Assembly: GCA_913064755.1 (NCBI GenBank)
Contig: CAJYBQ010000026.1
Coordinates: 1 to 15,605 of the forward strand
Origin: an uncultured Alphaproteobacteria bacterium
GTDB lineage: Bacteria > Pseudomonadota > Alphaproteobacteria > Minwuiales > Minwuiaceae
Reading direction: 5' to 3'
DNA: 15,605 nt
Positions 1-8,102 of the stretch are shown here, piece by piece. Within the stretch, counting starts at the first letter, position 1, and the number at the start of each line of letters is the position of its first letter. The notes under the pieces were generated by a model. It did no database searches. It was not told the DNA's origin and saw nothing but the letters and a program-made list of their open reading frames with translations. The position numbers were made by a program, and so were the translations under genes.

Positions 1-1063
1 TGTCGCCGGGGCCGCAGACCACCGTCGGTACGCCGGCGCCCTGGTAGTGCCCGGCCTCGGTGCCGAAGCTGACCTTCTGTGACGCGTTGGCCTGGGCGAA
101 TCCCTTGGTCAGGGTCGTTGCCTCCGCATCCTCGGCCGTTTCCAGCCCCTCGAACCACGAGATCTGTTCGAAGTCGATGCCGGTGCCGGGCTGAACCGCC
201 TGCATCTCGGCGGTCAGTTCCGCTGCACGGGCCTGGATGTGGGAGAAGATTTCCGCCGTGTCGTCGGCGGGCAGGTTGCGGAACTCGAAGTCGAAATGGC
301 AGTCCTTCGGCACGATGTTCAATGCGGTGCCGCCATGCACCACGCCGACATGGATGGAGGTATAGGGCGGGTCGAAGGCGGGATCATAGGGGCCGTTGTC
401 GCGCTTCTGCCGCGACAGTGCCCGGATGGCGGTGATCAGTTCCGCCGCGTACTCGACGGCGTTCACGCCCTGATGCGTCAGGGAGGAATGGCATTCGAAG
501 CCACGGATGCGGGCGCGGTAGCTCACCTTGCCCTTGTGGCCGGTGACGACACCCATCATCGTCGGCTCCCCCACCACGCAGAGGCGCGGCCGGGGCGAAA
601 GCCCGCGCAGCATTTCCGCCAGCTGCCGTCCGCCGAGGCATCCCACTTCCTCGTCGTAGGATATCGCCAGGTTGACCGGCACCTTCAGGTCCGCTGCCAG
701 GAAGTCATCCACGTGGCTGAGACAGATGGCGATGAAGCCCTTCATGTCCGCGGTGCCACGGCCATAGAGACGGCCGTCGCGTTCCTCCATCGTGAACGGA
801 TCGCTGCTCCAGTCCTGGCCATCGACCGGCACCACGTCGGAGTGGCCCGACAGCATGATGCCCGGCACGTCCGTTGGCCCGCTGGTGGCCCAGAGGTTCG
901 CCTTTTCCCCGCTCTCATCATGCAGCAACTGGCTCTCGACGCCGCGTTGCGCGAGGAAATCCACCACCCAGTCGATCAGTTCCAGGTTGGAATAGCGGCT
1001 GGTGGTGTCGAAGCTGATCAGCTTTTCGAGGATGTCGATGGTGCTCTGGCGTGGTGCTTTCAT
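1..1063 (-). CDS. argE: M20-family deacetylase, acetylornithine deacetylase type (3' end cut by window edge)
   Basis: The frame is open from 1063 down to base 1 (354 codons) with no stop, so the last 30 or so residues lie outside the window. Family members hydrolyse N-acetylornithine to ornithine and acetate in arginine synthesis, using two metal ions in the cytoplasm. Visible motifs are S-G-H-S-D-V-V-P (metal ligand His74 and Asp76), G-R-G-T-A-D-M-K-G (bridging Asp106), D-E-E-V-G-C (catalytic Glu138, metal Glu139), V-V-G-E-P-T, and near the edge G-T-E-A-G-H. The final metal-binding His is expected beyond the edge. I chose ATG 1063, nine residues before the conserved L-I-S-F-D-T-T-S. An in-frame ATG at 1081 is possible, and neither has a clear ribosome site. 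It is divergent from yedK. ArgE is the best match, but M20 peptidases vary in substrate, so a related deacylase is possible. Confidence 0.85.
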   Translation of the reverse strand, partial: MKAPRQSTIDILEKLISFDTTSRYSNLELIDWVVDFLAQRGVESQLLHDESGEKANLWATSGPTDVPGIMLSGHSDVVPVDGQDWSSDPFTMEERDGRLYGRGTADMKGFIAICLSHVDDFLAADLKVPVNLAISYDEEVGCLGGRQLAEMLRGLSPRPRLCVVGEPTMMGVVTGHKGKVSYRARIRGFECHSSLTHQGVNAVEYAAELITAIRALSRQKRDNGPYDPAFDPPYTSIHVGVVHGGTALNIVPKDCHFDFEFRNLPADDTAEIFSHIQARAAELTAEMQAVQPGTGIDFEQISWFEGLETAEDAEATTLTKGFAQANASQKVSFGTEAGHYQGAGVPTVVCGPGD

Positions 1064-1177
1064 GACCAGGGGATGGAGCATTCCCGCCAGTGGGCGGCAA
1101 TGAATCGCGTGATGGCGGGGGAGTCCGGTCACGGGTGGCCGGGTTTGCCGGCAGGCAGTTGAGCCGGGGGGGACAGC

Positions 1178-1852
1178 ATGTGTGGACGCTACAGCCTGAC
1201 GTCGCCGCTGGAGGCCATGCGCCAGACTTTCGCGATACAGGGTCTGCCGAACCTGCAGGCGCGCTACAACATCGCGCCGACACAGGCCGCACCGGTGATC
1301 CGGCGGCATCCGGATGGACGCCTGCTGATGCACGAGATCCAGTGGGGCCTGGTACCGTCATGGGCGCAGGACGCGACAGGCGGGGCCAGGCTGATCAATG
1401 CGCGGGCGGAGACGGTGGCGGAGAAACCGTCCTTTCGTGCCGCTTTCGCCAGGCGGCGCTGCCTGGTGCCGGCCGACGGCTTCTACGAATGGAGGAAACC
1501 GGCGCCGAAGGTGCGGGAGCCATGGCGGATCACCCTGCCGGACCAGCGGGTCTTCGCCTTCGCCGGGCTCTGGGAACGCTGGCAGGGTGCCGACGGTTCC
1601 AGGATCGACAGCTATGCCATCATCACGACCGACGCGGCCCCGGCGATTGCCGATATCCACCACCGCATGCCGGTCATCCTGCACGATGCCGATCATGCGC
1701 TCTGGCTCGACCCCACGGCAGCGGCAGATGACCTGCGCGGCCTGCTGCGCCCGAATGCGGAAGTGCGTGGCTACCGGGTGTCGCCACGGGTCGGCAAGGT
1801 CCAGAATGACGATGCTGACCTGATTGCAGAAATCGACGCCGACCCTATCTGA
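1178..1852 (+). CDS. yedK: SOS response-associated peptidase (SRAP/HMCES family)
   Basis: This 224-residue protein fits the usual SRAP length. The family covalently captures abasic sites in single-stranded DNA: after Met removal the N-terminal Cys2 forms a thiazolidine link to the open sugar. The sequence begins M-C-G-R-Y and keeps the other expected active-site residues: Asn31 in R-Y-N-I-A-P-T, the N-A-R-A-E block (Asn74, Arg76, Glu78), Glu104 in D-G-F-Y-E-W, and His161 in I-H-H-R-M-P. The start is set by Cys2 and by a G-rich ribosome site about 6 bases upstream (ggggggac). It lies 33 bp upstream of dnaG, and the presumed dnaG promoter overlaps its stop codon. Role and family are well supported. 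The SOS link is historical, and no LexA box was recognised upstream. Confidence 0.93.
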   Translation: MCGRYSLTSPLEAMRQTFAIQGLPNLQARYNIAPTQAAPVIRRHPDGRLLMHEIQWGLVPSWAQDATGGARLINARAETVAEKPSFRAAFARRRCLVPADGFYEWRKPAPKVREPWRITLPDQRVFAFAGLWERWQGADGSRIDSYAIITTDAAPAIADIHHRMPVILHDADHALWLDPTAAADDLRGLLRPNAEVRGYRVSPRVGKVQNDDADLIAEIDADPI

Positions 1853-1876
1853 CTCCTGTTCCATCTCGGGTATGAT
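1849..1876 (+). promoter_or_regulatory. Putative sigma-70 promoter of dnaG
   Basis: A -35-like CTGACT (1849-1854) and a -10-like TATGAT (1871-1876) are separated by 16 bases. They match TTGACA at 4 of 6 and TATAAT at 5 of 6. Seven bases past the -10 box is an A (1883), only three bases before the dnaG ATG. The promoter overlaps the yedK stop codon. This is a visual match only. Confidence 0.4.
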
Positions 1877-1885
1877 CCGGCGACC

Positions 1886-3748
1886 ATGGCCTTTCCGAAA
1901 AGCTTCCTCGAAGAGATCCGCAGCCGCATCAACATGGTTGATCTGGTGGGACGGCGCGTGGCGTTGAAGAAGCGCGGCCGCGACCATTGGGGCTGCTGCC
2001 CGTTTCACGGGGAGAAGACGGCTTCGTTCAAGGTCACGGAGGACCGCGACGACTACCACTGCTTCGGCTGTGGCGCGCATGGATCGGCGTTCGATTTCGT
2101 CATGCATGTCGAGGGATTGAGCTTTCCCGAGGCGGCGGAGCGGCTGGCCGAGATGGTGGGGCTGGAAGTGCCGAAGCTGGCGCCGGAGTCCCGTGAGAAG
2201 GCGGATCACGTGTCACGGCTGGCCGAAGCCAACGAGGCGGCGGCGAAATGGTTCCAGGCCCAGTTGCGCGGGAATCTGGGGGCGGAGGCACGTGATTACC
2301 TGCGCCAGCGGGGGCTGGGCGACAAGGCGGTGGAGGAATTCCGGCTTGGCTATGCGCCCGACCGCAACGACGGGTTGAAGACGGCCCTGCTGGACCGCGG
2401 GTTCACGGACCGGGAACTCGTCGAGGCCGGGCTGCTGGGCAAGCCCGATGATGGCCGTGGCAGCTATGACCGGTTCCGCAACCGGTTGATGTTCCCCATC
2501 GGTGACCGCCGCAACAGGGTGATCGCCTTTGGCGGCAGGGCGCTGGGGGATGCACGGGCGAAATACCTGAACAGCCCGGAATCCCCGCTCTTCGACAAGG
2601 GCCGTACCCTCTACAACTACGCCATGGCGCGGGAGGCCGGGCGGTCGGCCGGCACCGTGATCGTGGTCGAGGGCTACATGGACGTCATCGCCCTGGCCGA
2701 GGCCGGGTTTCGCCACACGGTCGCGCCGCTGGGCACCGCCGTGACGGAGGACCAGATCGGCCTGCTCTGGCAGATGACCTCCGAACCGATCCTCTGCCTG
2801 GACGGGGACGCCGCCGGCCTGCGGGCAGCACGGCGCGCGGCCGAACGCGCCTTGCCCATGCTGAAGCCCGGCAAGTCGCTGCGCTTCGCCCTGCTGGCGG
2901 AGGGCATGGACCCCGATGACCTGGTGCGCGGCAGTGGCAGTGATGCACTCAGCGGATTGCTGTCCAGCACCACCCCGATGACCGCCATGCTCTGGCAGGG
3001 TCTGCTGGAGGAGCGGGAGATCGACACGCCGGAGCGGCGCGCGGCGCTGGAGAAGGATATCGACCGGCTGATCTTCTCCATCGAGGACGAGCTTGTTCAG
3101 CGACACTATCGCGACGACCTGAAGGGCCGCATGCGCGACGCCCTGCGACCACCCTCGCGGCAGGACCAGGGTGGCCGTGGCGGCTGGACGGCAAACTGGA
3201 ACGGCAAGCGGCAGAAGGTCGAGGATATCTCCCGCCTGAAGGCCGGCATGGCCACATCACCGGTGCGCGCGCGGGAGGAGGCGCTGGTCGGTGCATTGCT
3301 GAAATGGCCGGAACTGGCCGAACAGTTCGAGAATGAACTCGACGACCTGCAATTGCAGAGCGAAGACCTGGATGCCAGCCTGATGATGATCCGCGAGGCA
3401 CTTTACGCCGAGCCGGGGCTTGACAGCGAAGCTCTTGCACGCCACCTAAGCCGGTCAGGACTTGAACGACTTGTGACCCGGATGAGTGCGCCCAGTGCGG
3501 CGCGTCTGGACTGGGCAGCCAAGCGGAATCCTCCGGCGGATGCGGTCCGTCAGCTTTTCGACGCGACGTTGCGCCGATATCGCGTAGAGGTGTTGCAGAC
3601 GGATTATGACGAAGCCGTGGCCGAGGCCCGGCGGGAAGTTACAGCGGAAGCCATTGAGCGGATGGCGGCGCTCCGTCGCGCACTCGACAGTGCGAGAGCG
3701 GAGGAGCCAACGGGGATCAGGGGGGCCGAGGATGGCGCGTCCGCTTGA
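1886..3748 (+). CDS. dnaG: DNA primase DnaG
   Basis: A 620-residue replicative primase that makes the RNA primers for leading- and lagging-strand synthesis with DnaB helicase. Domains in order are: an N-terminal CHC2 zinc domain (about 1-100) with ligands Cys38, His41, Cys59 and Cys62 in C-C-P-F-H-G-E-K and Y-H-C-F-G-C-G; the RNA polymerase core; a TOPRIM domain with V-V-E-G-Y-M-D (Glu262), C-L-D-G-D-A-A-G (Asp306, Asp308) and D-P-D-D (342-345); and a C-terminal helicase-binding region. The usual T-P-S-F after the zinc motif is T-A-S-F here, a minor oddity. The start is fixed by the conserved M-x-F-P-x-x-F-L-E-E-I-R beginning. No ribosome-binding sequence precedes it. The gene is 68 bp upstream of rpoD, the classical macromolecular synthesis arrangement. 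Confidence 0.97.
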   Translation: MAFPKSFLEEIRSRINMVDLVGRRVALKKRGRDHWGCCPFHGEKTASFKVTEDRDDYHCFGCGAHGSAFDFVMHVEGLSFPEAAERLAEMVGLEVPKLAPESREKADHVSRLAEANEAAAKWFQAQLRGNLGAEARDYLRQRGLGDKAVEEFRLGYAPDRNDGLKTALLDRGFTDRELVEAGLLGKPDDGRGSYDRFRNRLMFPIGDRRNRVIAFGGRALGDARAKYLNSPESPLFDKGRTLYNYAMAREAGRSAGTVIVVEGYMDVIALAEAGFRHTVAPLGTAVTEDQIGLLWQMTSEPILCLDGDAAGLRAARRAAERALPMLKPGKSLRFALLAEGMDPDDLVRGSGSDALSGLLSSTTPMTAMLWQGLLEEREIDTPERRAALEKDIDRLIFSIEDELVQRHYRDDLKGRMRDALRPPSRQDQGGRGGWTANWNGKRQKVEDISRLKAGMATSPVRAREEALVGALLKWPELAEQFENELDDLQLQSEDLDASLMMIREALYAEPGLDSEALARHLSRSGLERLVTRMSAPSAARLDWAAKRNPPADAVRQLFDATLRRYRVEVLQTDYDEAVAEARREVTAEAIERMAALRRALDSARAEEPTGIRGAEDGASA

Positions 3749-3816
3749 TGTGAAACCGTGGATGCGGCCGGCTCGAAAGGTTTCGGTACAGGTCTGAATT
3801 TCAGGACGGAAAACAT

Positions 3817-5910
3817 ATGGCTACCAAAACGAACGAAAAAGAAGCGGCCGCGCGCCCGGAACAGACCGATGGCCCGTTGCTCGATCTTGCCCGGCAGGAC
3901 ATGAAGAAGTTCGTCGCCAAGGCGAAGGAACGTGGCTACGTCACGCATGACGAACTGAATGCCGCCCTGCCGCAGGACCAGGTCTCCTCCGAACAGATCG
4001 AGGACATCATGGCGATGCTGTCCGAAATGGGCATCAACGTGATCGAGAACGAAGAGAACGAAGACAAGGAAGACAAGGACGAGGAAGAGGCGAAGCCCGC
4101 GACCGCCGCGACCACGACCACCACCACGACCTCCAGCGATGTCGAGCGCACCGACGACCCCGTGCGCATGTACCTGCGGGAAATGGGTTCGGTCGAACTG
4201 CTGTCGCGCGAGGGCGAGATCGCCATTGCGAAGCGGATCGAGGCCGGTCGGGAAAACATGATCGGCGGCCTGTGTGAATCGCCGCTGACGATGCGCACGC
4301 TGGTTGAATGGCGCGACGAGATCGTTGCCGAGAACATGCTGCTGCGCGACGTCATCGACCTGGAGAGCACCTACGGCAAGCCCGAGGGGCCGAGCGCCAA
4401 CAACGACAATTCGGACGAGGATGGCGAGGACGGTGCCGCCAAGCCCGCGAACGGCGAAGCGGCGAAGCCCGCGGCGGTTGCGGTTGTCCGGCCGGGCGAC
4501 GGTTTCGATGCCAAGCCCGGCGACGCGAAGACCGGTGACGCCAAGACTGGCGACGCCAAGGCCGCCGCCGCGAAGCCCGGTGAAGAGAAGTCTTCCGACG
4601 ACAGCAGCAATTCCGACGACGACGACGATGATTTCGATGATGCGACGCTGTCGCTTGCCGCCATGGAAGCGGCGCTGAAGCCCCGCATGCTGGAAACGTT
4701 CGACGAGATCGCGAAGCTGTTCAAGCGGATCGAGCGGGCGCAGGACAAGCGCGTCAGCAGTGCGCTGGACGGTGGCGAGGTTTCCACCTCTGCCGAACGC
4801 CGGTTCCAGAAGATCCAGGCGGAAATGGTCGTCCACATGAAGGCGATCCGCTTCTCCAACGCCCGGATCGAGATGCTGGTGCAGGACCATTACGCCATCA
4901 ACAAGAAGCTGATGGCATCCGACGGCAAGCTGTTGCGGCTGGCCGAGAAGCATCGCGTCGGCCGGCAGTCCTTCCTTGACCATCACTTCGGTCACGAGCT
5001 GGACCAGGACTGGCTGGAGAATGTTGCCAAGCTGGACAAGAAGTGGGCGGCATTCGCGTCGAACGAATACGAGAAGATCGAAGCCATCCGCGATGACTAC
5101 AAGCAGATCGCGACCCTGGTAGGCCTGCCCATCGACGACCTGCGCCGGATCGTTTCCACCATCCAGCGCGGCGAGCGTGATGCGCGCCGGGCGAAGAAGG
5201 AAATGGTGGAGGCCAACCTGCGTCTCGTCATCTCCATCGCCAAGAAGTACACGAACCGTGGCCTGCAGTTCCTCGACCTGATCCAGGAAGGCAACATCGG
5301 CCTGATGAAGGCGGTGGACAAGTTCGAATACCGTCGCGGCTACAAGTTCTCCACCTATGCCACCTGGTGGATCCGGCAGGCCATCACCAGGTCCATCGCG
5401 GACCAGGCGCGGACCATTCGTATTCCGGTGCACATGATCGAAACGATCAACAAGCTGGTGCGCACGGGACGCCAGATGCTGCACGAGATCGGGCGGGAGC
5501 CGACACCGGAGGAACTGGCCGAGAAGCTGGGCATGCCGCTGGAGAAGGTGCGCAAGGTGATGAAGATCGCCAAGGAGCCGATCAGCCTCGAAACCCCGAT
5601 CGGTGACGAGGAAGACAGCCACCTGGGTGACTTCATCGAGGACAAGAACGCGGTCCTGCCGATCGAGAGCGCGATCCATTCCAACCTGCGCGAGACCACG
5701 ACGCGGGTTCTGGCCAGCCTGACCCCGCGCGAGGAACGTGTGCTGCGCATGCGTTTCGGCATCGGCATGAACACCGATCACACCCTGGAAGAAGTCGGCC
5801 AGCAGTTCTCGGTCACGCGCGAACGTATTCGCCAGATCGAGGCCAAGGCGCTTCGCAAGCTCAAGCACCCGTCCCGCAGCCGGAAGCTTCGGAGCTTCCT
5901 CGACAACTGA
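3817..5910 (+). CDS. rpoD: RNA polymerase primary sigma factor RpoD (sigma-70)
   Basis: This 697-residue housekeeping sigma factor directs RNA polymerase to most promoters. Region 1.1 lies at about 18-85 and region 1.2 at about 107-140 (D-D-P-V-R-M-Y-L-R-E-M-G). A long non-conserved region follows. Region 2 starts near 463 (M-V-E-A-N-L-R-L-V) and includes Y-K-F-S-T-Y-A-T-W-W-I-R-Q near 509, which melts the -10 element. Region 3 follows to about 600. Region 4 begins near 633 (L-T-P-R-E-E-R-V-L), with the -35-binding helix-turn-helix from about 655 to the end. It is longer than E. coli RpoD (613) because the non-conserved part carries low-complexity acidic and K-P-rich stretches, including a triple G-D-A-K repeat (235-249) and six aspartates (267-272). 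The ribosome site is aggacgg (3803-3809). It follows dnaG closely and is probably co-transcribed with it. No separate promoter was evident. Confidence 0.97.
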   Translation: MATKTNEKEAAARPEQTDGPLLDLARQDMKKFVAKAKERGYVTHDELNAALPQDQVSSEQIEDIMAMLSEMGINVIENEENEDKEDKDEEEAKPATAATTTTTTTSSDVERTDDPVRMYLREMGSVELLSREGEIAIAKRIEAGRENMIGGLCESPLTMRTLVEWRDEIVAENMLLRDVIDLESTYGKPEGPSANNDNSDEDGEDGAAKPANGEAAKPAAVAVVRPGDGFDAKPGDAKTGDAKTGDAKAAAAKPGEEKSSDDSSNSDDDDDDFDDATLSLAAMEAALKPRMLETFDEIAKLFKRIERAQDKRVSSALDGGEVSTSAERRFQKIQAEMVVHMKAIRFSNARIEMLVQDHYAINKKLMASDGKLLRLAEKHRVGRQSFLDHHFGHELDQDWLENVAKLDKKWAAFASNEYEKIEAIRDDYKQIATLVGLPIDDLRRIVSTIQRGERDARRAKKEMVEANLRLVISIAKKYTNRGLQFLDLIQEGNIGLMKAVDKFEYRRGYKFSTYATWWIRQAITRSIADQARTIRIPVHMIETINKLVRTGRQMLHEIGREPTPEELAEKLGMPLEKVRKVMKIAKEPISLETPIGDEEDSHLGDFIEDKNAVLPIESAIHSNLRETTTRVLASLTPREERVLRMRFGIGMNTDHTLEEVGQQFSVTRERIRQIEAKALRKLKHPSRSRKLRSFLDN
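4519..4563 (+). repeat. Three 15-bp tandem repeats within rpoD
   Basis: Three in-frame copies of 15 bases encode G-D-A-K-T, G-D-A-K-T and G-D-A-K-A (residues 235-249 of RpoD). The copies differ only at a few positions (ggcgacgcgaagacc, ggtgacgccaagact, ggcgacgccaaggcc). They sit in the non-conserved region between sigma regions 1.2 and 2, next to an aspartate run. In-frame slippage is a likely origin. Confidence 0.8.
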
Positions 5911-5926
5911 TCCGGGACCCGACCTG

Positions 5927-7216
5927 ATGGCGAACCTGCCCGCCCGCGCTGACGTGGTTATCGTTGGCGCGGGCATCATGGGGGCAGCAAGCGCCTGGTA
6001 CCTGGCGAAGCGCGGCCTGTCCGTGGTGGTCTGCGAAAAGGGCCGTGTCGCGGGGGAGCAATCCTCCCGCAACTGGGGCTTTGTCCGCCAGCAGGGCCGC
6101 GACCCCGCCGAAATCCCCCTGATGATGGAATCGAACCGTATCTGGCGCACGCTGGAGCGGGAACTGAACGCGGACCTCGAGTGGATCGCGGGCGGCAACT
6201 TCGTCGTGTTCCAGACAGAGGCGGAGCGCGCGACCTTCGAGCGCTGGCAGGGGATTGCGGCCGGGCACGGCCTGCAGTCGCGCCTGGTCCCGGCTGCCGG
6301 GATGCAGCAGATCGTGCCGGGCAGCCAGCTCGGCACCCTGGGCGGCATCTTCACCGAAACGGACGGGCAGGCGGAGCCGACGAAGGTGACGCATGCCCTG
6401 CAGCGCGCGGCGGAGGGACGGGGAGCCACCTTTCTGACCGATTGCGCCGTGTTCGGCGTGGAGACATCCGCCGGGCGGGTTTCGGGGGTGGAAACGGAAC
6501 ACGGTCCGATCACCGCGCCGACGGTGGTGCTGGCCTGTGGCGGCTGGACCAGTCGGATGCTGGCGCACCTTGGGCTGCGGTTTCCACAGGTCTGGATCAA
6601 GGGATCGGTGGCCCGCACAACGTCCGCGCCGCCGATAGCGGAAGTGGCGACCTGGGCCGGGGTGGCGTTCCGTCAACGCCGCGACGGGACCATGAACATC
6701 GCGACCCGGTCGGTGGATCATGACCTGATGGTGGAAAGCCTGCTGTTCGGGCGGGTGTTCCTGGACGACTACCGCAAGCACGGCCACGACCTGCGGCTGC
6801 GGCTCGGTCGCCTTGGGCTGTCGACGGCGCTTGGGCGTGTTTCAAGGGCCGCCCTGAAGCGGGAACTGACCCGTTACCGAACCCTGGATCCGACGCCGAA
6901 CCACCGGCAACTGGACATGGTTCTGGGCCGTTTGAAACAGGCCATTCCGGCGGCGGCCGATGTGCGCATCGACCGTGCCTGGGGTGGATACATCGACATG
7001 ACACCGGACATGCTGCCGGTCATCGACCGGCTGGACAGCCCGGACGGGCTGGTGATTGCCAGCGGCTTTTCGGGGCATGGTTTCGGCATGGGACCGATCG
7101 TCGGTCGCCTGGTGTCGGAGATCGTGGCCGACGGGCAGCCGTCCATGGACCTTTCCGCCTTCCGTTTCAGACGGTTCCACGATGGTGGGGACCTGACCTC
7201 CGATACCGTCATTTGA
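5927..7216 (+). CDS. FAD-dependent oxidoreductase (DAO / glycine oxidase-like family)
   Basis: This 429-residue flavoprotein belongs to the D-amino-acid oxidase superfamily, which oxidises amines such as sarcosine, glycine or D-amino acids. An N-terminal Rossmann fold is clear: V-V-I-V-G-A-G-I-M-G-A-A-S with the G-x-G-x-x-G at 14-19, and Glu37 ending the second strand to bind the ribose. Next comes G-E-Q-S-S-R-N-W-G-F-V-R-Q-Q, a block common to this group. The C-terminus has W-G-G-Y-I-D-M-T-P-D-M-L-P-V-I and G-F-S-G-H-G-F-G-M-G-P, which close the FAD site. There is no signal peptide or membrane segment. It begins 16 bp after rpoD with a weak ribosome site (ccggga), so it may be read from the dnaG-rpoD transcript or an unseen promoter. 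The substrate cannot be told. The next gene has its own promoter candidate overlapping this stop codon. Confidence 0.88.
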   Translation: MANLPARADVVIVGAGIMGAASAWYLAKRGLSVVVCEKGRVAGEQSSRNWGFVRQQGRDPAEIPLMMESNRIWRTLERELNADLEWIAGGNFVVFQTEAERATFERWQGIAAGHGLQSRLVPAAGMQQIVPGSQLGTLGGIFTETDGQAEPTKVTHALQRAAEGRGATFLTDCAVFGVETSAGRVSGVETEHGPITAPTVVLACGGWTSRMLAHLGLRFPQVWIKGSVARTTSAPPIAEVATWAGVAFRQRRDGTMNIATRSVDHDLMVESLLFGRVFLDDYRKHGHDLRLRLGRLGLSTALGRVSRAALKRELTRYRTLDPTPNHRQLDMVLGRLKQAIPAAADVRIDRAWGGYIDMTPDMLPVIDRLDSPDGLVIASGFSGHGFGMGPIVGRLVSEIVADGQPSMDLSAFRFRRFHDGGDLTSDTVI

Positions 7217-7240
7217 CGCCCGGCGCCGCGCTACCCTAAT
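7213..7240 (+). promoter_or_regulatory. Putative sigma-70 promoter of the acyl-CoA gene cluster
   Basis: TTGACG (7213-7218) matches the -35 consensus at 5 of 6. It is followed after 16 bases by CCTAAT (7235-7240), 4 of 6 to TATAAT. Position 7247, seven bases on, is an A, giving a leader of about 17 bases that holds the ribosome site ggggag (7250-7255). The -35 box overlaps the stop codon of the oxidoreductase gene. It would start the enoyl-CoA hydratase transcript and probably the genes after it. Confidence 0.42.
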
Positions 7241-7263
7241 CTCCGCAACGGGGAGATTTCCGG

Positions 7264-8073
7264 ATGCCTGAAACGTTTGAGACGACCACTTTCGAGACGG
7301 TGGTGCTGGAGCGGCCTGCGCCGCATGTGCTTGTCGTGCGCCTGAACCGGCCCGAGGCACGCAACGCCATGAACACGCAGATGGGCCATGATCTGAAACG
7401 GATCTGGCAACAGATGTACGTGGACCCGGGTGATACCCGCTGCATCATCCTGACCGGCACGGGCGACAAGGCGTTCTGTGCCGGCGGCGACCTGAAGCAG
7501 CGCAACAACATGACCGACAGCCAGTGGCAGCAGCAGCATGCGCTGTTCGAACAGGGCACGCTGGCGCTGGTCGACTGCCCCGTGCCGGTGATCGCGGCAG
7601 TGAACGGGGCGGCGTTCGGCGGTGGCTGCGAGTTCGTCTGCGCCGTGGACTTCGCCTATGGCTCCACCAACGCACGCTTTGCCCTGACCGAGGTGTCGCT
7701 GGGCATCATGCCCGGTGCCATGGGGACGCAGAACCTGCCCCGCGCGGTGGGTATCCGTCGCGCCAAGGAGATCATCCTGACGGCCAGCCCCTTCACGGCG
7801 GAGGAAGCCCTGGCCTGGGGATTGCTGAACAAGGTCGTTGCGCCGGACGAATTGATGGCGACGGCGCTGGAGACGGCGGAGAAGATCGCGCGCAATGCCC
7901 CGATCTCCACGCGCCAGGCGAAGAAGTCGATCTCCATGTCCACGCAGGTCGGTTACCATACCGGCTACATGTACGAGATCGAGGCCTACAACAGGATGGT
8001 CCCGACCGAGGATCGGCTGGAGGGCGTGCGTGCCTTCAATGAAAAGCGCCGTCCTGATTTCAAGGGCCGTTGA
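7264..8073 (+). CDS. Enoyl-CoA hydratase/isomerase family protein (crotonase)
   Basis: This 269-residue crotonase-fold enzyme is of the normal length for a family that mostly adds water to 2-enoyl-CoA. The signature elements are present: N-R-P-E-A-R-N-A-M (28-36), F-C-A-G-G-D-L (71-77) forming the first half of the oxyanion hole, and N-G-A-A-F-G-G-G-C-E (114-123) giving the second half. Both catalytic glutamates are kept, Glu123 and Glu143 (in L-T-E-V-S-L-G-I-M-P-G), so hydratase activity is expected rather than only isomerase or racemase activity. The ribosome site is ggggag, 8 bases upstream. It lies 29 bp before an HMG-CoA lyase gene. Together these recall leucine catabolism, where a crotonase hydrates methylglutaconyl-CoA to HMG-CoA, but that substrate is inferred from context only. 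Confidence 0.92.
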   Translation: MPETFETTTFETVVLERPAPHVLVVRLNRPEARNAMNTQMGHDLKRIWQQMYVDPGDTRCIILTGTGDKAFCAGGDLKQRNNMTDSQWQQQHALFEQGTLALVDCPVPVIAAVNGAAFGGGCEFVCAVDFAYGSTNARFALTEVSLGIMPGAMGTQNLPRAVGIRRAKEIILTASPFTAEEALAWGLLNKVVAPDELMATALETAEKIARNAPISTRQAKKSISMSTQVGYHTGYMYEIEAYNRMVPTEDRLEGVRAFNEKRRPDFKGR

Positions 8074-8090
8074 GACCGTGACCGGTGATG

Positions 8091-8097
8091 AGGAGAG
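8091..8097 (+). promoter_or_regulatory. Ribosome-binding site fixing the HMG-CoA lyase start
   Basis: AGGAGAG lies five bases before ATG 8103. It falls inside the longer frame that begins at GTG 8085, so it argues for ATG 8103. The family's conserved beginning (V-I-L-R-E-V-G-x-R-D-G-L-Q) follows at once. Confidence 0.75.
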
Positions 8098-8102
8098 AAG
8101 CC

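Noticed and set aside
239..1162. A 307-codon + strand frame opposite the M20 deacetylase
   Set aside because: The - strand frame carries all the M20 metal and catalytic motifs. The + strand frame has no recognisable motif and is its mirror.
1064..1177. Promoters or operators between the divergent M20 gene and yedK
   Set aside because: I found no convincing -35/-10 pair, LexA box or inverted repeat; only the yedK ribosome site stands out.
3604..6618. A 1004-codon open frame on the - strand opposite the end of dnaG, all of rpoD and part of the oxidoreductase
   Set aside because: It is antisense to genes with unmistakable domains and is rich in His, Gln, Arg, Asp and Val repeats expected from reading GC-biased codons backwards. 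No family motif was seen, so it is a shadow frame.
8085..8102. Longer HMG-CoA lyase start at GTG 8085
   Set aside because: The ribosome site aggagag lies inside this extension, and the conserved N-terminus begins at ATG 8103.
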